A stretch of 64,000 nt of DNA from contig JAULSN010000001.1 of the NCBI GenBank assembly GCA_033439765.1, positions 2,852,001 to 2,916,000 on the forward strand. The letters are read 5' to 3'. Every line of letters begins with the position of its first letter. Position 1 is the first letter of the stretch. A model generated the notes under the pieces. The model did no database searches. It saw only the letters and a program-made list of their open reading frames with translations, and was not told where the DNA came from. This stretch comes from Lasiosphaeria ovina (lineage: Eukaryota > Ascomycota > Sordariomycetes > Sordariales > Lasiosphaeriaceae). The translations under genes and the position numbers were made by a program. This document shows, piece after piece, positions 1 through 10,568 of the stretch.

Positions 1-51
1 ACAAGCGGTTCAAAGCTATAAATTATGGAGATCAAATTCGGTGCCCTCTCT

Positions 52-936
52 CTACTGCACTGCATCGCCCACACCAAGAATCATCACCTCTCCCTCCTCA
101 CCTTCCAGGACAACCTGCCTAGCATCCGTCTCCTCCTCGTCGTCATCTCCAGAAACAACATCCCCAACTCCCACATCCATGACCTCAACCAGGTCCGCCC
201 CGATCTCCCCACTCTCCCCACCATCAGCATCATCGTCGCGAAGCATCCTCTCCCTATCCTTGTCTCTATACTCGTCCAACTCCAACCCCCTCCCGTGTTT
301 CCTGATGACGACCACCCGGTACGCAATCACCACCTCGCCCTCAACCGTGTACGCCTCCCCCTCGCTCCTCTCCCGGACCCCCCCCACCTCGGCGCCTATT
401 GACAGCCCAGGCGCGCCCACCGCCACAAGCGGCACGTCTGCGCCCACGGTGCCGGCCTTTCTCGCGCCGTTCCCGCTCGACACGGTGAAGCCCTCGGCGA
501 TCTTGACGCCCGTGATCATGAAGAGCTTCCCACCGCCCATGGCGCGGCGGCCGAAGAGGATGCGCTCCGCCCGCGGGTTCGCGGCGGCGAGGGCGCGGAT
601 CGCCTCGTCGGGGGGGTCCGACTCGAAGAAGCGCGTCGTCACCGTCGCGGCCGAGTAGGCCGTGGTTCCGGACAGGGAAAACTCCGAGGCGGCCTTGACG
701 CCGGCCAGCCCGAGGATCTGGGCCGAGAGGGACGCCGAGGCGCCGCGGGTCGTGGTGCGGGAGATGGAGAGGTTGGTCTGCGTGGTTGCGGCGGTCGGGG
801 GGTGGGACTCAGTGGGGAGAATGGCGAGGGGCCGGTGCGGGGCGAATGGGTTCGAGAGGAGGTTGCCTAGGCGGATGGACGAGTTGGGCGGGTATTCGAA
901 GGTGGGAGGGAGGATGTAGACCTTTGGCGGGGGCAT
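52..936 (-). CDS. Uncharacterised single-exon protein, 294 aa
   Basis: This is an intact frame from ATG at 936 to TAG at 52-54. I do not recognise the family with confidence. The N-terminus (residues 1-40) has a motif resembling RLGNLLSNPFAPHRPL. A serine/threonine-rich stretch follows (residues 55-80), then a central region with the short motif MITGVKIAEG near residue 140 and a predicted beta-rich, glycine/valine-rich part (about 140-210). The last 80 residues are strongly acidic (runs of D and E). No signal peptide or clear membrane helix is visible. Coding bias is typical: strong GC at third positions and no stops over 885 bp. It is the only intact gene before a transposon-relic region, so it may be lineage-specific. 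That it is a real gene is likely; its function is unknown. Confidence 0.7.
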   Translation of the reverse strand: MPPPKVYILPPTFEYPPNSSIRLGNLLSNPFAPHRPLAILPTESHPPTAATTQTNLSISRTTTRGASASLSAQILGLAGVKAASEFSLSGTTAYSAATVTTRFFESDPPDEAIRALAAANPRAERILFGRRAMGGGKLFMITGVKIAEGFTVSSGNGARKAGTVGADVPLVAVGAPGLSIGAEVGGVRERSEGEAYTVEGEVVIAYRVVVIRKHGRGLELDEYRDKDRERMLRDDDADGGESGEIGADLVEVMDVGVGDVVSGDDDEEETDARQVVLEGEEGEVMILGVGDAVQ

Positions 937-1194
937 GGTGGGGTGGGACCATGTATTATGGAGTACTGAAGGCCTTCCCGGGTGGGACCCAGGCTGAGAT
1001 AACTGTAGATTCAGTATGGACAGGCTCGTTTTAACAGCTAAGAGCTTCAGTACTCTTCAAAGGAGATGTACCCTCGCTTCAAAGGCTCCAGCCCACTTCA
1101 GGAAAGAGGGGCCAGGATGCGCTAATGCAGGACTGCCTGAGGCAAGGAGAAAGCTGATGGGACGTTGGGTGGAGAGGTCGAGCACCTCGTTGCA
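937..1194. other. Spacer between the 294-aa gene and the transposase relic
   Basis: No gene is seen here. It should contain the promoter of the minus-strand gene that starts at 936, and probably the left flank of the Tc1-like relic. I could not define a terminal inverted repeat by eye. Confidence 0.4.
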
Positions 1195-1823
1195 GCTCAC
1201 CGTAAGTTACTATGGTAGTCGTCAAACGTATTATCTTGAGAGCCACCATATTCCATTCTTCAAGGCTGATCTATTCCGCGAATCTGGTATTAGCAAGATT
1301 CGCGGCTGGCAAATCCTGAAAGATGGATACGATCGGCGGCATCCTCAGGTGGAAACTCGGGGGCGGAAGCCCATCGTCTCGGCCGAAGGTTTACGCAAAA
1401 TGGAAGCAATCATCTGGCAGTATGGCTTCCAGGCGCGCAGCTTAACCCGGCAGGGCCTTGCCAACCAGGCCGGTATTCAAGCATCCGCTAGAGCTATTGA
1501 GCGCGCGATGGGCACGCTTCAATGTCGGAAATGTATCGCCTGCCAAAAGGGCTGGAGTTCCCCTGCTCCCGCCAAACGCCGGGTTCATGATGCGCAACTT
1601 GCCCTGCAATGTCGCCCAAACCCAGAAGACTGGCACGATATCCGATGGACAGATGAATGCCATTTTTCAGTTAGTCCCGGAAGGAAAGATCCGCATTATT
1701 CGAAAGCCAGGCGAGCGCTACTGTCCAGATTGTATCCAGCACCAAGATAACTATATCGAAGTCCTTGAGGAAGAGGAACGAGGCGTACAGCCGCTTGGGA
1801 GGGTTAGGCTTTGGCCGTTGTAG
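1195..1823 (+). pseudogene. Tc1/mariner-type transposase relic, frameshifted and truncated
   Basis: The reading frame starting near 1195 encodes a helix-turn-helix-like N-terminal part (FRESGISKIRGWQILKDG, then a GRKP linker). A typical Tc1-like stretch follows, leading to WTDECHFSV, which carries the first aspartate of the DDE/D catalytic triad (about 1645-1672). Just after this, near 1675, homology moves to the +1 frame, where a KIRIIRKPGERYCPDCIQ-like segment continues to a stop at 1821-1823. The remaining catalytic half with the other two acidic residues is missing. The upstream part of the frame (1016-1190) looks non-coding. This is therefore a dead element. The family call rests on the motif order; the exact superfamily branch is not resolved. 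Confidence 0.75.
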
Positions 1824-3117
1824 AGCGTTTGCGCGACTTCCTCTATTAGTCGCTAGCTTTACGTTAGGGAACGTCCGCATACTATAAACGGCTTTAGGGA
1901 GGAAGGCGCGGTGGCCGATATCGCCGGGGTTCCATGTAGACTGGGGGGAAGTAGGTAGCCGGATCCCCGGCCCCCAATGGATCTATCTACACGATCTGCC
2001 GCCGCTAGCGCGAGAACTTGAAGGTCGAGACGACGGTACTCAGCACCTTTCGGAAATTGCAGAATCAAAAGAACGCAGCTCTGTATGGAGCGTAAAGTGG
2101 AAATGTAAGTACCTTGTAAACCCAAGCACTTGCAGTCTAAGAAAGATGGACTTCCTACGATTTTGGGAGAATAAAAAGGACTTCCCTCGAGATCCGATAT
2201 TTTGACGTCAAGAGTGGGGCTGAAGCGTGACAAGGATGGAGAAGCGGTACCCGCATACCGTAGTGTACTTGGGGACCCTTGCACGGTTCCGCGGGAACAA
2301 ATTAAACAGGGATTGGAGTTTATAGTACATTCATACGATTTCGTGAGGATTACTTCCTACTTACCTCATTACCACTGGGGAAGTCCATCCTTCCACCGCC
2401 ACCATGGGAAGTCCATCCCACCGTTGCACATTCTCTGACCCAAGGCTGACATGGCCGCACAGTACGTAATGCAGGGTGGGACTTGTAGAGCGAAGACGAG
2501 CGAAGGAACTCGTACAGGGCACGTTGCGTCACAGGGAAGTAAGGTCGGCAGCCAACTAGGGCGGGTGGGTCATTTGCCCCTGTCGATGATTTAATACCTG
2601 AGGCACCTGAAACACCCCAGTCGGTCGGAACAGGAATTAGGATGCGCTAGCATGCAACTACCTACAATTAGGATGTGCAAACAAGCCGGTGTCAAACAAG
2701 CCGAACAATGGCTGGAATTTGCACACTCCCGTTTTGCAGGCAGATGTTGGCGTTCCCCACTCTTTGTACTATAGCCCCTTATAATACAACTCCTCCCAGT
2801 CTTCTTCAGCACCTTCTGTTGCCTGCCGAGGACAGGCAGAGTCCCCTACAGCCTACGAGGTAGACTGCCGAGCAGAGTCCTCACAGCCCAAGTGGCAGGC
2901 CTGTAGCAGGCCTAGAGCAGAGTCCTACAGACCTGTGGCAGTCAGCCTGTTTCCCTCAGTACCCTACACAGGGCACTGTTATACCAGGCTATAGGGCACA
3001 GTCCCCTATAGTTCTACCCTGCAGAACCTGTCGACTTACCCTACACTTGCCGACCTACCCTGCACTTGGCTCTCTTTCGCTACCACTTCTGCTTTGCCAG
3101 CTACAGTAACGAGCCCA
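1824..3117. other. Gene-free stretch, degenerate and repeat-like
   Basis: No credible gene on either strand. The part from about 2815 to 3070 is low in complexity and built from imperfect CAGAGTCC, CTACAG and ACCTACC words, as in decayed transposon sequence. It leads into the LTR-like relic that follows. Confidence 0.4.
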
Positions 3118-3800
3118 CTATAGCACCCTGAACAGGTGCCCTCTTATGGGCCTGTCAGGCACGCTGTTTAACAACTTCTTTGCGGATGTGTTGGGGAAGG
3201 TAGTTTTTGTTAGACACTCGGAGTTGGCCATGAAATGTGACCGTAAAGCCGGCGTTAAGGGGCCTAGAACGCCTAATATTAGGTAAATAGAATGTCTTTT
3301 GTAAAAGGCTAACATACCGTCGAGCTTCGAACCGGCGCCGACTCGGAGGGAATATGTAAGGAAAGGCAGGTACGCCTGATCAAGGTGGTCACAATGCAGG
3401 CAACAAGAAGGGTGAGCAATGACTGGCCCTCGCAAGGGAAGGTGGGCGAGGGCCGCTGCTTATATACAGGGTTTGGAGACCAAGTCCCGTGTGTGCTGTG
3501 GAAGCGTGGTGCCACAGTGTGGCTCTAGTGGCTTGGCCAGCTGGTGACAGGTGGTGTGCGCGCACAGGGTACGGGGTAGGTTGGGGTGCTCTTTCCTTAC
3601 AATATGGCCGCTGAGGATCTCAGTTGCTGTGACGGCGGGGCTCAACACCTACTCCGCTGCACCACACCTTCCAAAAGGATGCCAGAATTGCAAGCTGCTG
3701 GGCTGCGATCTGTAGTAGGTTATAGTATGGTCACGCACCCGTAGGCCTGCTCACAGCGCCCACGGTGCCGTGCCGTGACAGTTGCCAGACACCAGCCATA
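3118..3800 (-). mobile_element. Possible LTR relic of a retrotransposon
   Basis: Read on the minus strand, this starts with TGTCACGGCACGGCACCG (about 3785) and carries a TATA-like TGTATATAAGC near 3458-3468. Then comes a GC-rich leader with the complementary pair CCCTCGC/GCGAGGG (3420-3450), as in the R region of fungal LTRs. No internal gag/pol frames, partner LTR or target duplication could be found, so a solo or fragmented LTR is the most I would claim. Confidence 0.35.
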
Positions 3801-4241
3801 GGCGATGCCATGATTTCCAAAAGATGTGGTAGCTCATCGGAAATACCTCAGAATCCATAATATCATTCTTCCAAGGGAGCTCTAAAGAGTAGGTATGTTC
3901 GAGGTTCGGCCGGCTAAGCATCTCGTCGAGAGATTTGAAGGGGGTTTCAAAGGCATCGGCGTCGATGGCTTGGGTAGCGATGAGGCTAACAAGACAGAGA
4001 ATCTAGCAGGGAACAAGAAAAACAGTAAAGCATACACTTTAAAGAAAATTGATATACTAAAGATACCGAAGAAGGGTGAGACTTGGATACACATACACAC
4101 ACCGAGCAAGCGAGGCGCGGGCACAGGACAGTTCATAATATTGATACTATTTATTTGCAAAACCAAAGACAACAGTGTTTAAATTTCCTTTGCTGTGGAA
4201 TATAATATGGGTATGTATGATTGACAAGCGTGGCGCAGAAT
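3801..4241. other. Gene-free AT-richer stretch
   Basis: Two overlapping open frames of about 95 codons on opposite strands (3882-4182) have no recognisable features and weak codon structure. I see no gene here. Confidence 0.35.
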
Positions 4242-4262
4242 ACACACACACACACACACACA
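4242..4262. repeat. (AC)n microsatellite
   Basis: An uninterrupted AC dinucleotide run of about 21 bases, immediately before the repeat cluster at 4301-4830. Confidence 0.9.
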
Positions 4263-4300
4263 ACCAAGGTCAGCATCATCTATACATTTTTATCTACTTC

Positions 4301-4447
4301 TCGGTACTGTTCAATTGTTTGACCTCTTGCTGTATCACATCAAATGCTTAATTGTGTCCATTTTAGTGTGTGCCTTGTATGGGTAGAAACCATTTCACTT
4401 CGATGATATATCTCGCTTGTAAAGTCGCTCCTCGAGTAGACGAAAAG
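4301..4447 (-). repeat. Dispersed repeat family A, copy 1
   Basis: Read on the minus strand it runs from TTTCGTCTACTCGAGGAG through a GAAGTGAAATGG block and ACACTAAAATGGACACAA to GGTCAAACAATTGAACAG. The same ordered blocks occur in three other places (4569-4718 minus, 4742-4830 plus, 9841-9985 plus). Differences are mostly transitions. The element type is not known. Confidence 0.7.
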
Positions 4448-4568
4448 CTATATATATATATTCTATCGCCCAAGGCATGGCACAAAACTGCAACAACTGC
4501 GTTTTTATATTTGCGATTGTGGTTCTGGCATCTAGTCTAGTTGAACATTTGGCCGGTATGGCTCTGTA

Positions 4569-4718
4569 GGAGCAGTGCCGTTCGCTTGTTTGGCCTTTTC
4601 CTGTATTGCAAACCAATACTTACTTGTGTCCATTTTAGTGTCTGCGTGGCGATGAGGATAACCGCTTCACTTTTGTAACGACTCCCACTTGTAACAGTCA
4701 CTTATCGAGCACACGAAA
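4569..4718 (-). repeat. Dispersed repeat family A, copy 2
   Basis: This minus-strand copy shares the block ACACTAAAATGGACACAA with copy 1 and ends in a GGCCAAACAAGCGAACGGCAC-like segment. It lies about 270 bp from copy 1 in the same orientation, so the two are a diverged tandem pair. Confidence 0.65.
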
Positions 4719-4741
4719 TAAAATAAAATAAAATATATAAT

Positions 4742-4830
4742 ATTTTGTCTACTCAAGGAGGCTCTACTCAAGGAAGGACTTCCACAGTTAGATTTATCAC
4801 GAAAGCGAAATGGCTTGTAGGTACCCATCA
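4742..4830 (+). repeat. Dispersed repeat family A, copy 3 (partial, inverted)
   Basis: TTTTGTCTACTCAAGGAGGC is followed by a block containing ACTTCCACAGTTAGATTTAT and then GCGAAATGG. The CTCAAGGA word is doubled within the copy. It lies head-on to copies 1 and 2 and is very close to the copy at 9841. Confidence 0.7.
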
Positions 4831-5306
4831 CCACGCCCACATTAAATATCTCTTCTCTCTACATCGCCTTTCTCACCACATATCTCTGTCAAACCCTCCG
4901 CTTCTCTTCTCCATCCTTCGCTTTTGACAAATGCAAAAGATCAAGCGCAGGATCACTGAGAGAAAGGCAGAAAAAAAGAAAATCAATAGTGCCAATATTC
5001 TGTATTCATGTTTCTCTCCCCTTCTTCCCCTTGCATGTCCTATTTCTTTCTCTCTATAACAATGTTTGCTATCCATTCACTCACTCAACTCGTCTCTCTA
5101 CCCTGGCAATTCTCCAGCCGAACCGCCCCTACTCCAGTTGTCTCACTGTCTCCCCCTTTCGAACTTCTCTCCCTTGAATTCCTCGGCGACACACCAAAAC
5201 ACAATCAACAGCGCAACACTCACACACAGAACCCAAACAACAGCAAAAAGACACACAAGGTAGGCTCACACACAAAGCACAGGCATCATATCGCCCAACA
5301 CACACC
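4831..5306. other. 3' flank of the NDR kinase gene
   Basis: No gene seen. CT-rich tracts and CACA-rich sequence (5210-5300) fit the 3' untranslated region of the minus-strand kinase gene. Confidence 0.4.
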
Positions 5307-8300
5307 TCAACGCAAGCTCACCCCCCCTCGGTACGTGTGCGGCAGCGAAGGCGCATCGCCCAGCCAGTCGTGGTATCCCGCATACGCCCCTGCTGCTGCT
5401 CCTCCTCCTCCGCCAACACTGCCCGTCGGCACTCCAGCCAAGCCGAGACCGTTGCCGTGTCCGTGTCCGTGTCCTTGGGCCGTGCCATCGTCGGCGCCGC
5501 GCGGGTCCTGGCCCTGGTACTCGTACGGATGGCAGTGGCTGTAGCCGTGACCGGGATAGCCGCCCTCCTCATCAACCTCGACCTCGACCTCGACATCGAC
5601 ATCGACATCGACCGCGACGCCAGGCACGCCGCCGCCGTGCCCAAGGCAGTCCTCACCAAACTCGGCACGCAAGTGCTCCAGCAGCATCGCCTCCTGCTGC
5701 CGCTCCTGATAACCACCACCGCGCGGGCCGCGGCGCATGCGCCGCCACGTGTAGCCCATAAAGGCCGTCTTCTTGCGCACGTCCATGACGACGCGGCGGG
5801 TGGCGCCGTCGCGCAGCAGCCTGTCGCGCGGCCGCTTGCGCTCGCGCCGGCCGAACTGCCGCACAAACTGCCGCAGCACCGCCCGCTCCTCGGCCGTCGC
5901 CGTCATGCCGCCGCCGCCCGTGGCCGTTCCGACCGCCATGCCGTCAATCTGCGTGTCCAGCGCCTGCAGCCGCGTCGCGTCGTACGGCGCCGCGATGGCT
6001 GCCAGCGCCCACTTCTGCGCGCTGCGGCTGAGCCCCGCCAGCGCCCTCTGCTGCGCGGCCTCGATGGCTGCAGCAGCCTTGGTCATGGCTGCGCGCGGCG
6101 GAGGAGGCGGCGGCGGAGGAGGAGGAGGAGGAGGAGGAGGAGGAGGATGAGGAGGCGGTGGCTGAAATCTGGAACCCGGGGGTGGCAGTAGGCTGTTGCT
6201 TTGGTGGAGGTGGTGGTGGTGGTGGTAGTCCTCGCGGTTGTTGTTCTGCTGCTGCGGCTCGAGGACATTGTGCGCCGTCTGGCAGTGGGCAAGGGGAAGG
6301 AGAAACGCGTCGTGGTTATGCGTACCAGTTGCTGCCACTGGTTGAAGAGAGCGAGCCGACGTCGGGTCGCTGGTGCTAACCTCCTCTCCCCGAACACTGC
6401 CGCTGTCGCCGTCGCCGTCGTCGCTCTCGCTCCAGTCGCTAATGTCGTCCTCCTCGTCGAAGTAGCGCGTGTCGTCGACCCCCGACAGCCGCGGCACGTA
6501 CGGCGGCTCCAGCTCGTGCAGCCGGTCCCACGGCACGCCGCGGAACCACTTGTGCGCCTTGATCTCCTCGGCGTCGTTGGCAAACACGTACCGCCCGGCC
6601 AGGTCGCGGGGGGTTTCGCCGGCGGCATTGTCCCTATCCCTGTCCCTGTCCCTGTCCCTGTCCCTTTTCCGGTAGCGCGGAGAGCACAGGCGGTGCTCCT
6701 TGTCTTCGATCAGCGACGCCATCAGGTGGCGGCCGGCGCGCGAGACGTTGGAGCGCGGGGGGAAGCCAAACGTTTCCTTGTGGCGCAGAATGTTCTGCTT
6801 GGTGACCTGGCGGCCCTCGTCGGCCAGGAAGGGCGTGTGGCCGTACAGGCACTCGTACAGGATCACGCCGACGCTCCACCAGTCGCAGCGGCCGTCGTAC
6901 TTGCGGCCCTCGACCACCTCGGGCGCCATGTACTGGCTCGTGCCCACCACGCTCATGGCCGACGTGCGGTTGCCGCAGCGGTTGCGCCAGTTGAGCAGCG
7001 GTTCTGGCGCCGCCGCCGCCGCGTCCTCGTCGCGGTCGTGCTTCTCCATGCCCGCCATGACGTTGTTGGTCCAGCGCATCGTCGCCTGCAGGCTGCGGCC
7101 CTCGGCGCGGTCCTGCGCGTCGCCCTCGACCTGGATGCCCAGCTTGCGCAGCAGGCTGTACCGGTGGCTGCTGTAGTACGTCGTGTCGTGCGACCAGTGC
7201 CCGTCAAACGCCAAGCCAAAGTCGCCGATCTTGAGGTGGCCCGACGCCGAGATCAGGAAGTTGTCGGGCTTGATGTCCCGGTGGATACACTGCAGCGCGT
7301 GCGCCGCCTCGACGCACACGACCATCTCGGCCATGTAGAAGCGCGCCACCGACTCGTGCAGCGTGTTCTCGCGGATCAGCAGCCCCAGGAAGTCGCCGCC
7401 CGGCATGTACTCCATCACCAGGTACAGGTTGGCCGCGTCCTGGAAGCTGGCGATGAGCGGCACGATCCTAGCCGTCTGCATCAGTGGCTGTCGTGTCTAG
7501 TTCCTCGAGGTCCAATGTCTTGAGGGAAGATTGAAAGATGGAAAGATGGAAAGGGGTAAAGGGGTAAAGGGGGACAACAACAACAAAACATACCACATCG
7601 ACCCTTCCGACGCAACCAAAAAGTCCCTCTCGGCCCGGAGGTGCCCTTCCTGGCTGGTGCGCAGCATGTCCGACTTGCGGATCACCTTCATGGCATACAC
7701 CTGGCGCCTCGGGTCCCCGTCGCCGCTGCCGCTGCCGCTGCCGCTGCCGCTGTAATCTCGATCCGACCACCTGTCAGCCGACACCGCCGCCGTCTTCTTC
7801 TCGCGCACCAGGCGCACTACGCCAAAGCTGCCCTTGCCTAGAATCTTGAGCACCTCGTAGTCGTTGACCAGGCACGCGGCCGGGGTGCCGCGCGCCGCGT
7901 GGCGGGCGCGGATGCTGCGCGCCTTCATGACGCGCGTTTCGCGCAGGTGGGCGCTCTCGCGGCGGTAGAACTGCGCGCGGAGCACCCGCTCCTGTTCGTC
8001 GAGCAGCCGCCTCTCCGTTTCTTTCCACATCGCACGCACAAAGACGTCGTCGCCGTCGTCTTCGTATTTCTCCACCTCTTCCACCACCACCACCCCAGTC
8101 TCCTGCCCCCTGTCCTCGCGGCCATGTGGATTGACATTGATATTACCATACGGGTGATAGTAATACGCAGAGTGGCCTTGGCCATTGTTATGATTATTAT
8201 TGTTACCACCACGAATGTAGCTGTTGCCGGGAGGAGGAGGAGGAGGAGGAGCATCAAAGCGCAGGTCTGCAGTCCTCCTCCCTTGGGTCTGGCGGCTGTT

Positions 8301-9484
8301 CCGTATCTCCGCCTCCCACTCGCGCCTCATGCCAGCGAGCCGCGTCTCGAAATTGTCCAGCCGCCGCCACCGCGGGCTCGGCCCCGACGCCAGCAGCTCG
8401 TTGAAGTGCGTCTCGAGGAAGATCTTGGCCGCCGCTGCCCGCTCCACCGTCGCCACGCTCGGACATATCTGGTCCAGCACCGTCTCCTGGATCGTCGTCA
8501 GGTTGCTGTCTGGGCTGGACCGTGCCGCCACATTGTGCCGCGTCGTTGCCCCCTTTTTCGGGGTCGACGCGGCGCTGGCGGCGCTGTTGTTGCTATGGGG
8601 GCTGAGGGGTGCTGCCGCCCTTTTCTTGCTCCTGGTGTCTGTCGTCTTGACGACGAGATTGCCGACTTGTCTGGCACGCGGGGATGGGGCGTAGTAGGCG
8701 TGGCCGTGTTTCTTCTCCGACGAGCCGGCGTTTGTGTTATTGCTGTTGCTATGGCCGGTGCTGTTGCTATTGCTGTTGCTATTGCTGTTACTGCTGATGC
8801 CAACCTTGGGGATCCTGCTCGACGACGACCTCTTGAACAGCTTGTGCGAGTCTACCGACGTCTTGCCCGTCGACTCGTTGGGCGTCTTGCTGGGGTTGCT
8901 GGGGTGGTGCCCATGGCTGTTGCCGTTGCTGGCCTTGCTGGACTCGGTATTGGAGCCTGTCGTGTGGAAGAGTCCGACATTCGCCGGGGGCGAGGGAGGC
9001 GGCGTCAGCGCCCCCGTCTCCTCGTCGATTGGGTGGAATGTCTGGTGCAGCGGCGGGCGAGTCTTGGGAACTGACCGGTGGATGACTGTAGGGTCCAACG
9101 GCCCCCGGAACAGGGCGCTCGACATCCTGTTTAAGCCGTGGGATAGGATAGATCTGGTCTTGTGAGCCGCGAGCAATGATAGCCCGCGATGTTGATCGAC
9201 GCTGGACCTCTCAGATGCTGGACGCCAAGACGGTGAGTGTCAGCATCTCCAGCAGAGAGCAGTAACAGCATCAATTGTCACGAGAACGGACGGCACTCAC
9301 TGCTCCTCGTCAGCGACTTGATGGCCGAGAGTAATTTGGATCCCTGGCGGCGGATCTTGGACGGGCGCGACGAGCTGCCTCCGAGGCCAAGAGACCAAGT
9401 TCTCAGGCTGGCGTCAGGCCTGGCGTTGCTTCCCTGAAGGACGGCACCCGTGTGACTTGGCTCCCGGGAATGTCTTCTCTTCAT
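5307..9484 (-). CDS. NDR-family AGC serine/threonine kinase
   Basis: The gene model is 9484-9301, 9217-7594 and 7467-5307 (introns GTGAGT..CCAG and GTATGT..CTAG), giving about 1322 aa. The long second frame has no ATG (it opens at TTG 9176), and the small upstream exon supplies a start and splices in phase. Residues 1-510 are low-complexity (SN repeats, poly-P). The kinase domain starts near 514 with GKGSFG (522-527). It continues with AMKVIRK, IVPLIASFQD at the exon junction, HRDIKPDN (665-672), DFG (685-687) and MAPE (783-786). About 95 residues lie between DFG and APE, an expanded activation segment typical of the NDR/LATS class. A hydrophobic motif FMGYTW is at 1173-1178. A proline/RD-rich linker and a long unordered tail complete the protein. 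It is probably a third NDR-like kinase beside COT1/Orb6 and DBF2, which control polarity and septation in fungi; the exact role is inferred. Confidence 0.88.
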
Positions 9485-9840
9485 GTCGCTCCGCGGCCCT
9501 GTCCATTGATGCCAGCCTGGTATTATTTATGATATAATACCGCCGTGCTGTGGCCGCCTAAGACTAGCGAAAGACTGGAGAAGAAAACCCGAATAAGTGA
9601 GGCGGCTGTCAGAGCAGCACGGAGAGAGGTCTGGGGACGCAGCACGCCGTGTCTGGTTTTGCTACTGCTGGTAGTAGTACGATTTCTGACCTCGCCTTGG
9701 CTAGTCCTTCCAATCTCGCTCGCCTACTGTGAATAAAGGGAAGGAGTAGACTAATATAACCGTGACAAGGAGTGGCAGGTGCTAGTAACCTGATAGCTGC
9801 CGGGGCTGCTCTTTCTCTACATGTGTTCTCGACTTCTATC
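9485..9840. other. Upstream region of the NDR kinase gene
   Basis: No gene seen. It should hold the kinase promoter and 5' leader. Confidence 0.4.
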
Positions 9841-9985
9841 ATTTCGTCTGCTCAAGGGGCTATGCTCGAGGAGAGACTTCCACAGTTAGATTTATCACAG
9901 AAGTGAAAGGCCTTACTAAAAGTAAATACAGGCACTTGCCGCAGTACAGCAAAAGGTCAAACAATTAAACGGCACTATTCCAACA
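9841..9985 (+). repeat. Dispersed repeat family A, copy 4
   Basis: TTTCGTCTGCTCAAGGGGC is followed by a block containing ACTTCCACAGTTAGATTTAT, GAAGTGAAAGGCC, and GGTCAAACAATTAAACGGCAC-like sequence. It joins blocks seen separately in the copies at 4.3-4.8 kb and so gives the best picture of the whole unit (about 145 bp). Confidence 0.7.
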
Positions 9986-10568
9986 GTTCTCGTCTTCTAA
10001 ATCAGGATAAGCGACGTCTTGCCAGCTGGTTCCACCCTCCCTCCCAATAAACGACAGAGACACGGGAAGCAGAGTAGCCAATTCCACAATACACGGCAAA
10101 TGGCGACAGCACAGTGTAATAATCAGTCGATTCATAGAGACCATTTAGTGGTGGAGTATCTTGGTTGTCTACAACCATATAAAAACAAAACCAGACAAAG
10201 GAAAACCCCGTTCGCAAGACTTTTGTTTCGCCATTTCATATGCAACGCAGAAATCGTCATCCCGTCTAACAGCGTCCGCTTCCCACGTCGACAGCGACGG
10301 GATCCTCGCAGACAGCGCGCAGGTCAGAAGACTACATTAGAGTCCACGACACCTCGTCCGCGAAACATGGCTCGAAGGAATTAAGCAGCCATGCCCAGAG
10401 CAAGAGAAAAATACCAAAGGAAAAACGAAATTATCGCAGGCCGTAGAGTACATTGCATGCACGACCGGAACCGGCGCCGCGCTCGCTCGCGAGTCCAGCC
10501 CTTCCGGGCCAGCCTCGTGACTAAGAGCCCCGAAATGTAGGAGCTGTGGGTATTGTTGATGTTGTTGT
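9986..10568. other. 3' flank of the FKBP gene
   Basis: No convincing gene on either strand; probably the 3' untranslated region of the FKBP gene and spacer. Confidence 0.35.

Noticed and set aside
6201..7523. 440-codon open frame on the plus strand
   Set aside because: It lies opposite the NDR kinase exon; valine/alanine/arginine-rich content is the usual antisense shadow of a GC-rich gene.
7899..9074. 391-codon plus-strand frame
   Set aside because: Antisense shadow of kinase exon 2; no family features.
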